Source: Pseudopithomyces maydicus
Taxonomy: Eukaryota > Ascomycota > Dothideomycetes > Pleosporales > Didymosphaeriaceae
DNA length: 64,000 nucleotides
NCBI GenBank assembly: GCA_026873275.1
Contig: JANTUC010000001.1
Location: 1,674,001 to 1,738,000, forward strand
Direction of reading: 5' to 3'
Shown one piece after another: positions 10,465-19,601 of the stretch (positions within the stretch are counted from its first letter, which is position 1; each line of letters starts with the position of its first letter). The position numbers and the translations under genes are program-made. The notes below the pieces were generated by a model, which did no database searches, had not been told where the DNA came from, and saw only the letters and a program-made list of their open reading frames with translations.

Positions 10465-11511
10465 ATGAACGACTCTAAGATCCTCCTCACCGGCGCCACT
10501 GGATTCATAGGTTTCACCATTCTCACCCGTCTCATCAATGCCGGATACTCCTTCATACGGGTGGTTATCCGCGATGCCACAAAACAACGGACACTAATGG
10601 AAGATCTAAGGCTGGACCAACACAAAGCTCCCGGCAATTTATCCTTTATTGTCATTCCGGATTTCACCAAAGCATCAGCATGGGGACCTGCTCTCAAGGA
10701 CATCACACACGTCATCCACGCCGCATCATCACTTCCCTATCCTCACCTTGACCCCATGCGCGACATCTACGAGCCGAACGTCGCCATTCAAGATGCACTC
10801 CTCGCTGCTGCGGAACAATGCTCAACGCTGAAGAGGATGGTTCTCACAAGCTCAATCGTAGCTGCCATGCCACCGCTGCCTCGGACCTCACCAGCAGTGT
10901 ACACCGCAGACCAGCGCTTGGCCACGCCCACACCGCCTTTCACGGATATTCCAAATGCTTATCAGGCGGCCAAAATCCGATGCTTGAACTCGAGCAGAGA
11001 CTTACGTGAGAAGCCTGGGACAAGGTTCGAAGTGGTAAATGTGCTTCCGGGGTATGTCATGGGTGCTGTGGCGAGGGCGCAAGAGGCGGGGGATGTGGCT
11101 ACCAGCTCAAACAGTATTCTACTCAACATCGTTACTGGGATGCACTATCCTTCCGATGTAAAACTTTCGGGAGCGGCAGCACATGTGGATGATGTGGCGG
11201 CTGTGCACGTCAAGGCGCTTGAAGACAGTATCCCGGGAAACAAAGACTATGCTGTTGCCATGCCGATGCGGTGGAATGATGTGATTTCGGTTAGCAAGGA
11301 ACAGTTCCCAAAAGCATTTCTAGGAGGATGGTTGCAAGAGGGAAGGGTGGAAACACGGGAGACCGAGTGGGATGTGAGCGAGACGGAAAAGGTGTTTGAG
11401 ATGAAGTTGAAGGAATTCGGGGATTGTGTGAAGGATACGGTGGGGCAGTATCTAGAGCTTTTACGAAAGGAAAGAGAAGAGGACGAGAAAGAAGTATGTG
11501 TTGTGATATAG
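10465..11511 (+). CDS. NAD(P)-dependent extended SDR, ketoreductase of the Gre2/cinnamoyl-CoA-reductase-like type
   Basis: An intronless 348-residue protein. It has the cofactor motif LTGATGFIG at residues 7-15, a basic residue at the end of strand 2 (VVIRD) that favours NADPH, the ITHVIHAASS segment, and the catalytic Ser/Tyr/Lys with YQAAK near residue 166 (IPNAYQAAKIRCLNSS). The later block VVNVLPGYVMG matches the family. Members reduce aldehydes and ketones such as methylglyoxal or isovaleraldehyde, or dihydroflavonol-like compounds; the exact substrate cannot be told. It is followed on the same strand by an aldo-keto reductase and an alcohol dehydrogenase, so it belongs to a run of small-molecule redox genes. 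Confidence 0.87.
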   Translation: MNDSKILLTGATGFIGFTILTRLINAGYSFIRVVIRDATKQRTLMEDLRLDQHKAPGNLSFIVIPDFTKASAWGPALKDITHVIHAASSLPYPHLDPMRDIYEPNVAIQDALLAAAEQCSTLKRMVLTSSIVAAMPPLPRTSPAVYTADQRLATPTPPFTDIPNAYQAAKIRCLNSSRDLREKPGTRFEVVNVLPGYVMGAVARAQEAGDVATSSNSILLNIVTGMHYPSDVKLSGAAAHVDDVAAVHVKALEDSIPGNKDYAVAMPMRWNDVISVSKEQFPKAFLGGWLQEGRVETRETEWDVSETEKVFEMKLKEFGDCVKDTVGQYLELLRKEREEDEKEVCVVI

Positions 11512-12060
11512 AATCTTTGTAGAACCTTCAACTTTTGCGCTTTCAATGAATTCAGTCTTCTTAGTTATTATATTAAAATTCCAGAAGGAAACTTTTTCTT
11601 TTCAATCATGTTGTCTTGAATTACACAGCCTAATTCTTTTTCTCTTTCACAATATGATACCGAAATTTCAAGAAGGTTGTAAGTAGTCTTTTATTGGCAG
11701 GTTCGGTTAAGAGATGCGTTGCAAAGAACTGCTCGCCTCTGCAAGGGTACTAGATATCATCTGTATAACGTGACATCTCTGGTGTACAATGACTAATGCA
11801 TCATGACATCTGATGAGCTGTCTTTTTCATGGATCTTCTTGTGCATTACAAAAACAAGGAAATAAAGGAAATAACCTGTGTGTGTTCGTTCATGCTGACT
11901 ATTAAGATGGCCTCCCCGCATACGGCGATATCGGCGTTAACCCCAAATGTGTATTATATCACGACGTCAAGCATCGAGCTTGCACCTACACAAGCTTTTG
12001 CCTTTGTCTTGTCAACGTTCTTAGAGAAAAAAGAGCTTAATCGTTCTCATTAAATTCGCA
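11512..12060. other. Intergenic
   Basis: An AT-leaning spacer with short frames only. It holds the presumed terminator of the SDR and the promoter of the aldo-keto reductase. Confidence 0.4.
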
Positions 12061-13200
12061 ATGGCTTCCACATTCCCACAGCGCAAGATTGGCTCCGATA
12101 ATGTATCTGCTCTCGGTCTAGGATGCATGGGCATGTCCTTCGCCTACACATCCTACGGCGGCTACGACGACAAAGAGTCTGCCGAAGTCTTGACGCGAGC
12201 CGCTGATCTTGGTATTACATTCTGGGACACGTATGTTCTCATCCACACCAAAGTCTCTCCCGTTGTTGACCAAACAATGCAGCTCCGATATCTACGGACC
12301 CCACACCAACGAGAAGCTCATCGGAAAATGGTTCAAGGACACCGGCCGCCGCTCCGAAATCTTTCTCTGCACCAAATTCGGCAACCTGCGGGACGCCCAG
12401 GGCAATCCTACCGTGCGTGGCGACAGAGAATGGGTCCACGAAGCGTGCAACGCCTCGCTCCAGCGTCTCGGCATCGACACCATCGACCTCTACTACCAGC
12501 ACCGTGTCGACTCCAAAGTGCCCATCGAAGAAACCGTCTCCGCAATGGTCGAGCTCAAGAATCAGGGTAAGATCCGGTATCTTGGTTTGTCCGAGTGCTC
12601 TGCCACCACGCTCCGACGGGCGCACGCCGTCCACCCCATCGCTGCCGCGCAGATGGAGTACTCACCTTTTGCACTGGAGATTGAGAGCGAGCAGACCAAG
12701 TTCTTAGAGACAGCTAGGGAGCTTGGAGTCAAGGTTGTGGCGTATTCGCCGTTGGGCCGTGGATTCCTCACCGGGACGATCAAGTCGCGAGACGATCTTG
12801 ATAGCACCGATAATCGAATTAACCACCCCAGGTTCTCGGAGGAGAACTTTGGAGCTAATCTGAATCTGACGGAGAAGTTGGCGGAGTTGGCGCAGAAGAA
12901 GGGGGTTTCGCCGGGGCAGTTGTCTATTGCGTGGGTGATGGCGCAAGGGTGAGTATGCATGAAACTGAATGTGAGTAAGGAAGCTAATTCTTCCAAAGTG
13001 ATGATATTATTCCGATACCGGGAACGAAGCGCGTGAAGTACTTGGAGGAAAATGCGGGTGCGGCTCAAGTCACGTTTAGTAAGGAGGAGGAGCAAGAGTT
13101 CCGTAAGGCGGTAGAGAGTGTGGGTGGAAGTAAGGGTGATCGTTATCCGCCTGCTATGATGAAGACTCTGTTTGGCGATTCACCTGAGCTGAAGAAGTAG
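12061..13200 (+). CDS. Aldo-keto reductase (AKR13-like, yakC/pyridoxal reductase type)
   Basis: Exons are 12061-12230, 12283-12948 and 12999-13200, giving about 345 residues. The N-terminal LGLGCMGMSF, the catalytic set Asp (FWDTSDIYG), Tyr (DIYG), Lys (LCTKFGN) and His (YYQHRVD), and the C-terminal cofactor site IPIPGTKRVKYLEENAGA are all present. Enzymes of this group are cytosolic NADPH-dependent reductases of aldehydes. The donors GTATGT and GTGAGT and acceptors GCAG and AAAG are canonical, and the joined frame is continuous. No defects are seen. Its position between an SDR and an alcohol dehydrogenase suggests a detoxification or catabolic neighbourhood, but co-regulation is not shown. 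Confidence 0.92.
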
Positions 13201-14555
13201 ATGCTAGGGAAGGCTTTTGTGTGGAAAGAACAGATGTATGCCTGAGTCTAACAATACATTGATCACCTGGGTGCTGATGATACGAGGAAGGACATCGATG
13301 AGTGAAGTCGAGGGCCTTACTTTAGACAATCAGCAGACCAATATGACTACTGAAATGCGGTGTACATCTGTAGCTAGATTGGCCACGATAATGGCTCCAG
13401 GATCAGTATAGAACGGGCCGATTTTCATCGGTAAATGCCGTCGCAAACCGACTGGACACTATGCACAGATGCCGCGTAGCCCTAGACTTTTCCTACTCGT
13501 TTTCAACTAGGGAAGCCGTGGCGAGCGAGTGGCTTCAGCCAAGATAACAGTGGGTGATCTCGTTTGAATCATGTGGGTCCTGTGGCGGGCGCCATGGATA
13601 TCTCTTTCTTTTCTACCGCAAGGCTTCCCACTAGCAGCTTTTCAGGGTCCAGCTTGGCCGCAGAATGGGGGCGACATCAATCGATAAAGCAGATCTGCAA
13701 CTATTATTTTTGCTGTACAAGAGATCTAACTATATACACTGCGATCAGAAATACCACGCTTCAATTATGAGAATATGGTATTGCCTAAGTGGACGAGGTG
13801 AAAGATATCTTTGTACCAAAAGTACGTATCCTACAATCCACGCAATGTCTTACATAGTCTTGCATCCACCCATAGAATTTGTATTCGCCCGCCCCTGGAC
13901 ATGCATTCCTATGTGTCAAGCAGCAGCTCGCTTCTGGAAACACCAGATCTCATACGCCACGTACATCTGCAAATGCAGTCTCCACAATGTGGAGGCTAGC
14001 GCCGTCCCGGCAGCTTTCCGATGCATGCTCCCACTTCGCGGCGGCAGACTACTCCACATCGTGACTTTCGATGTGTCTTTCTTCACGACTTACCCCGCGG
14101 TTATGAAGGCTCTCCTTGCGCATGGTTCGATACACGCTAGGGTCTGAGAGAAGAGAACAAAGAAATTGAGGGTATTATGTAAGAATGATGATGTCTACAT
14201 TGGGGGTACCTGGTTAGATCGAGTAAATAGTAATGGGGCCGGAAACACGTACACTCGACACAGTGGAGTAGGATACGAGTATCGGGCCGTAAAGGAAGGA
14301 CCGTGAAGCTTAGACGTCGGATGCATAGCCTAGAGTCCTGTGTCGGCGCGAAGCGCTCCACTCCAAGTTCTCGCAACTACATGTCCTGCACCGGATTTAT
14401 ATAAATACTAAGTTATCGTCTATTCGATTTGCTATAACTTCTACTAAAAGCTTGCTCCCGATATCATTAAAGAAAATTCACCATCCGATTCTTTGCAGTT
14501 TGATCAGGTCAAGACCTTTATGATAACTTGCACAACGACAGTCCAGATTGCTGCC
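13201..14555. other. Long intergenic region
   Basis: About 1.35 kb without a convincing gene. A 160-codon plus-strand frame at 13665-14147 has Cys/His-rich random-looking composition and no family resemblance, so I do not call it. A TATA-like TTTATATAAATA is at about 14396-14407, upstream of the alcohol dehydrogenase. Confidence 0.45.
14396..14407 (+). promoter_or_regulatory. TATA-like element upstream of the alcohol dehydrogenase
   Basis: TTTATATAAATA lies about 150 bases before the chosen start codon at 14556. Distance and sequence fit a fungal core promoter, but no transcript start is known. Confidence 0.3.
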
Positions 14556-15802
14556 ATGTCTCTTCCCACAACACAGAAAGCTGCCGTCAAAGTTGGCTTA
14601 GGCGATGCATCAACAACGGAAGTTAAACAAATTCCCGTCCCCGAGCCGTCACCCGATCAGATCCTCGTCAAGATAAACTACAGCGGACTGTGTGCAACAG
14701 ACAAATCGCTTATATACGACGAGTGGGAAACATCTGGCATCAAGCAGATGCCATGTACCCAGGGCATCGCAGGCCATGAGGGTGCCGGCACCGTTGTTGC
14801 TGTCGGAAGCAATGGTATGTTATCTACCATATCCCCTCTATTACTATATCTATTGCCAGCTGTGACTAGATCGCCCCGCGGTGATACATAAACAAGAAAG
14901 TTTCTAAACCCCAACTAACACACCATTCCCACAGTCCAAAACCTCTGGCAACCTGGCGACCGCGCGGGCATAAAATGGATCGCCTCCATCTGCCGCACCT
15001 GCGAATTCTGCACCAACGGTCAAGACGAATGCCATTGCCCCAAGCAGCTAAACTCGGGCTTCAGCACCGCCGGCACCTTCCAAGAATACTGCCTCACCGA
15101 CGCACACTACGCAACGCGCCTTCCCGATGGGGTATCCGACGAAGAAGCCGGGCCGCTCCTCTGCGGCGGCGTCACCGCGTACACGGGGTGCAAGCGGAGC
15201 GGTGTGCAGCCTGGACAGTGGCTCGTTATTCCTGGGGCGGGTGGAGGGCTGGGCCATCTCGCGGTGCAGTATGCGAAGGCGATGGGGATGCGGATCATTG
15301 CGATTGATGGGGGCGATGAGAAGAGGGATTTGTGCTTGAAGCTTGGGGCGGAGAAGTTTATTGATTTCAAGACGTGCAAGGATGTGCCGGCGGAGGTGAT
15401 GGGGATTACGAAGTATGGGGCTCATGGAGTGGTGGTGTTTTCGGCGACGAGGGAGAGCTATGAGCAGGCGCCGCATCTGTTGCGGCCGAGGGGGACGGTG
15501 GTATGCATTGGATTGCCGAAGGATAGCACGGTCATTGCGGGGGCGCCGCCGATTGTGATGGTGTTGAAGAAGCTGAATGTCGTGGGAAGTGTGACAGGGA
15601 CGTTGAAGGATGTGGAAGAGGCGAGTAGTACAACTTCTTTTTTCAGAGTGCAGGCTAACAGATACAGTGTCTTGATTTCACAGCAAGGGGGCTTGTGCGT
15701 CCGATTTTGCAGTATGGGAAGTTGGAGGATATTAATCGGTTTCTGGAAGACATGAGTGCTGGAAGATTGGCGGGACGCGCTGTTATAAAGGTAGCTGCTT
15801 AA
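14556..15802 (+). CDS. Zinc-dependent alcohol dehydrogenase, with a GC-AG intron
   Basis: A medium-chain NAD-dependent dehydrogenase of the yeast ADH / propanol-preferring type, about 359 residues. Exons are 14556-14814, 14935-15620 and 15668-15802. It shows the catalytic zinc ligands in GLCATD and GHEGAG, the structural-zinc cysteines in ICRTCEFCTNGQDECHC, and the cofactor loop IPGAGGGLGHLA. The second intron (15621-15667, 47 nt) has a GC donor (GAG/GCGAGT) and acceptor ATACAG; only this splice gives KDVEE followed by CLDFTARGLVRPI, the conserved C-terminus. I chose ATG 14556 for its good context (GCTGCCATG) and family length; an in-frame ATG lies upstream at 14493. It probably oxidises or reduces short alcohols and aldehydes in the cytosol. 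Confidence 0.92.
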
Positions 15803-15889
15803 GGCGGTCTTATAACACTGTATATACTATGAATATCTGAAGTCTTGTTTGATGGATGACCTAGAGCGCAATGCCCCCGGAAATACAGC

Positions 15890-16889
15890 TTATAGCCATG
15901 CTGCGAACCACAGGATTGCTTGGAAATAGGCTGCGTCCTTTGCGTATACCTGGCGGGCAACTGTGACATTGGGTCTTACTGCGAAGCCATGAGGGGCTCC
16001 AGAGTAAAAGTTGGTTTGGTACGTTGCCTTCTTCGCCGTCAGGATAGCCTCAGCATTATAACGCCCCGTGACATTAAATGCGTTATCCAATTCACCAGCT
16101 ACCAGTTGATCAGCAAAGATACCATCTAGAGGATGGAATACAACATACCAGCAATGCTAATGGGCCCATCTATGCCCTGGATTTCCGCCTCTTCAAGTCC
16201 GCTTGGATGCGCGATAAACCCCACATCAATGCCCTTCCCCTCGGCCAGAAATCGTGGCACGTACTTGCCACCAAAACAGTAGCCCACACCACCGATACGG
16301 CTGATGTTGAGCTCGTTGTGGATGTAGTCGACGGTGAGTCCAAGGATGCGATCAATCTCAGCAGGCGGGTGACGCGTACGCCATTCAGTAAGATTCAAAG
16401 CTGGACCTTCGCGATTATCGGAGGGTACAGCGTCGCCAGCGAACAAGTCAGGGACGATGACAGTGTAGTCGGCGCGAGCAATGGAATCGGCCAAGCTAAG
16501 GGCGTGTCAGTGTAAGGATGTTTCCCTTTTCACTTTGAAGGACGGAGCGAACAATGAGTAGACTGTTATCGAAATGAAATATCTGGAGCCTATACAGTTT
16601 GTTTTCCAGCAGGGGAACGCCGTAAATGTCAGTTACGAAGAGAACGGCTTTCTCTCCAGGTGTCCCATTGTGGTATGAGTGATACATGTTTACTGCATTC
16701 CTGGTCAATCATGGATCAAATACGCTATTGGGTCACGTCACATCACGTACTACCGCTGACGCTTTTGAAGAAGCCAGTCGGCTCGCCATCGTGGCTTACG
16801 GAAAGCTTCGAAAAGGAAGCGAAAGAAGCAAGAACAGGCGAAAGCGCTACAATGCCAAAGGAGAAAGTTTGCAGCCAGGTAGGAGCCAT
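15890..16889 (-). CDS. Dienelactone hydrolase family protein, probably secreted
   Basis: Four exons: 16889-16754, 16692-16596, 16495-16149 and 16098-15890, giving 262 residues. The N-terminus (MAPTWLQTFSFGIVALSPVL, then ASFAS) looks like a signal peptide, followed by the family block HDGEPTGFFKSVS. The core has AVLFVTDIYGVPLLENKLLAD, the nucleophile Cys in VGYCFGGKY, the acid region SIAAGELDNAF and the His in YSGAPHGFAVRPN, the Cys-Asp-His triad of dienelactone hydrolases. The usual N-terminal CC pair is replaced by the leader. All introns are 50-100 nt with GT-AG ends; the last (16148-16099) is needed to restore GELD. Such enzymes open lactone rings or hydrolyse esters; the substrate is unknown. 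It converges with the alcohol dehydrogenase. Confidence 0.83.
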
Positions 16890-17666
16890 TTTGCTACAGC
16901 CAGGGAGTATCAGAGGAGGAATTGGAGCGGAAGGCCGAGAGCAAAATTCCCAGGCGCAGGGTCAAGGTCGACGGCATTATATCATGACTTGAGTAGACTA
17001 CAAGAAGGGAAACTGCAGATCGGCCGCGAGTTCCAAATTGATTACGCATGCCCAGTGATTGGCGGCGCCCCAGAGCCAAGGGCTACGAGGTTCCTGTTGG
17101 AGGAGGTGGACGAACACCATGTGTAGACTACATGGTGCAAGATTAGTCTACGAGCACGCATAGGTTGTGCCGGTTGACGCGTCCGTCCTGAGAGTCTAGG
17201 TACCCATGTGTACTTGTAAGCACGTGGTAGCCACGCTGCTTAGGTGCAGGCGGGTTGTTGAGATGGATAGCTAGCTGCTGGCTTGGTGGCGGAGGGGCGC
17301 TAGGTACCCCAGTGACAAGGAAGATCAGTGCTGATGTCAATAGAAACAATTGGATTACCACACCTCTACCGTCTATTTCTTTTTGGCACGGCTGGATGAA
17401 CAAAGATACAAAGAAGGCGCTTCGTGGCGGCTGGATGGATGCAGGGCGGGCGGTGACGAAGCTTGGAAGACCCGTGGACCCGTGGACCCCGCGCAGGGTG
17501 GCGGCTGCCCTGGCACGAAAATAAGCTCCCAACGAAGCTTCCCGCATTGCAGATCAACAAAACCTCAAAGCGCCCAACTGTCTGTGAACTCTTCGCATAG
17601 CATCATTCCGCCACTTCCAGACTACATCCGCTGCTATCCCTTGAACCTCTGCTAGTTTGCTCCGCC
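16890..17666. other. Intergenic between divergent hydrolase and sds22
   Basis: A shared promoter region. Several 100-145-codon frames cross it but have biased, low-quality composition and overlap the hydrolase's first exon; none is supported. Confidence 0.4.
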
Positions 17667-18953
17667 ATGGCAGACGCGCCCGAGAAAACCCCACGCGTCG
17701 ACCCCGCCGTCGAGGTTGCCGCCGACACGCCCGACGCGGAAAAGAAAGACAAGCCGCGCGATAGCAAGGGCTGGGACGGCAAGCTGCGCGTCGACAAGAG
17801 TGTGCTTGTGAACGGGAAGGACCAAGACGCTGCTGAGAGCGACCTCGAGGTGTCTGAAGACGAGGGTCCGCCGCCTGAGCAGCTGCCTGCCGACGAAGAC
17901 CTGCTGGAGGACTACCCTGAAGATGAAGACGAAATCGAGTTGGTACACCTCCGCATATCCAATATGGCTGCCCTACGTTTGGACCGGTTCAAGAAGCTCA
18001 AGGTATGTACCTGCCCTTCACCCTGTGGTATGCATTGCATGCACCGCAACTATCACTTCTCGCCCGAATCAACCTGAAGGTTTACTAATATCTGCAGCGC
18101 CTCGGCCTTCGCCAGAACCAAATCACCGAAGTGAACATCCCTGATGATATCGCTCCGAATCTCGAAGATGTCGACTTCTACGACAACCTAATCTCTCACG
18201 TCCGCGGGTTTGACAAGTGTTCCGAGCTCACGCTGCTGGATCTGTCCTTCAACAAGATCAAACACATCAAGCGAATCAGCCACCTCACCAAACTCAAAGA
18301 CCTGTTCTTCGTACAGAACAAGATCAGTACAATCGAGGGTCTGGAAGGCTTGACCAATTTGCGTCAGGTTGAATTGGGCGCCAACAGGATACGGGTATGC
18401 TCTATGCTTTGTAGTCTGACTTCATCCGCTGACCCTCTTATAGGAAATTCAGAATCTCGAAACCCTCACTAATTTAGAACAGCTGTGGCTTGGCAAGAAC
18501 AAGATCACCGAGCTCAAAGGCCTCGACACGCTCACGAACCTCAAGATACTCTCCATTCAATCCAACCGTCTCACTTCCCTTGCCGGCCTATCCAAGCTCA
18601 AGAATCTCGAAGAGCTCTACGTGTCTCATAACGCCATCCGTGAAATAGCTGAATCCGATCTGAAAGAGAATACAAACCTACGTGTCGTCGACATCAGCTC
18701 TAACCCGATTGAACATCTCACCGGCTTGGAGACTCTCGAGCATCTGGAAGAGTTCTGGGCAAGCAACTGCCAGTTGAGCGATTTCAATGAAGTGGAGAAG
18801 CAGTTGAAGGATAAACAGGAGCTCGAGACGGTTTATTTCGAAGGCAATCCTCTCCAGAGATCGCAACCGGTTCTCTACCGTAACAAGGTGCGCCTGGCGT
18901 TGCCGCGAATCCGACAGATTGATGCAACATATGTGCAAGCACCCGGACGTTAG
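17667..18953 (+). CDS. sds22: Protein phosphatase 1 regulatory subunit Sds22
   Basis: A leucine-rich-repeat protein that binds PP1 (Glc7/Dis2) in the nucleus and is needed for mitotic exit and chromosome segregation. Exons are 17667-18002, 18098-18394 and 18444-18953, giving 380 residues. An acidic, Pro-rich N-terminal region (about 90 residues) precedes about 11 SDS22-type repeats of 22 residues, such as LTLLDLSFNKIKHIKRISHL, LKDLFFVQNKISTIEGLEGL and LKILSIQSNRLTSLAGLSKL. An LRR cap closes it (VYFEGNPLQ...YRNKVRLALPRIRQIDATYV), as in human PPP1R7. Length and repeat count are normal for the family. All splice sites are canonical. Confidence 0.96.
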
Positions 18954-18995
18954 GAACTACGAAGGCAAATCAACGACCTCAGCTCCCCATATCGC

Positions 18996-19601
18996 TTGAG
19001 GGAACAGTACCGGCATATACTACGTCTTCACCATCTCGCTCACGGTCATGAACTCGGTTGGGAATATGGGGTCCTTAAGGGCAAGGACCTGAGCCGTGCA
19101 TGGGTTTTGTTTAACGAAGCTCGCTCCTCTTGGACTAGAATCCGTATCATTACTGTTGTCTTTGGACGATCTGCCCCATCAGAACGTACAGTAACGGCCA
19201 CAGATGTCGCACTTGAGATGGGCTCTCGAGTGAGTCCCGTACGGCGTGAGACTATCCAGCCCTATTCTGATGAGGCGTGCCATGTCCTACCTGTCATTAT
19301 TACGGGGCAAGATATAGAGAAGAGTGAGGGACATGGGCTTCTCCAAGATTCCCTAATACCTGTCTTGCCAGTCCGAGAAGAGGGTTTTCGTTTTATCGGT
19401 GGTCTCGCTGAGCTTTGTGCAAAACATGATTCGGTTCCCGAATACGATAAGGATGCTTCCTCCAATTCAAATCGAACCAGTAAAGAGAGAAGGAAATCCA
19501 TTGGGGATTTAGTTTTCTGCGAAGAAGAAGCCGATCGTTGTACGCGAGGGGAAATGGAGGGGTATCGATATATACCTGGCACAGGCTACCGGTGGATGTG
19601 A
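18996..19601 (+). CDS. Doubtful 201-residue frame after sds22
   Basis: An open frame of 201 codons begins 43 bases after the sds22 stop. The product is hydrophilic, has no motif I recognise, and ends GYRYIPGTGYRWM. It could be a small separate gene, but it lies where the sds22 3' UTR should be, and composition does not separate it from chance. I record it only as a possibility. Confidence 0.2.
   Translation: MREQYRHILRLHHLAHGHELGWEYGVLKGKDLSRAWVLFNEARSSWTRIRIITVVFGRSAPSERTVTATDVALEMGSRVSPVRRETIQPYSDEACHVLPVIITGQDIEKSEGHGLLQDSLIPVLPVREEGFRFIGGLAELCAKHDSVPEYDKDASSNSNRTSKERRKSIGDLVFCEEEADRCTRGEMEGYRYIPGTGYRWM

Noticed and set aside
13665..14147. 160-codon plus-strand frame in the long intergenic region
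   Set aside because: Residue composition looks random, there is no start context, and no domain is recognisable.
16100..16150. A possible 23-base intron in the dienelactone hydrolase
   Set aside because: Too short for splicing; a 50-base intron from the same donor gives the family sequence SIAAGELD.
16686..17126. 146-codon plus-strand frame opposite the hydrolase start
   Set aside because: It overlaps the first exon of the dienelactone hydrolase and has no family resemblance.
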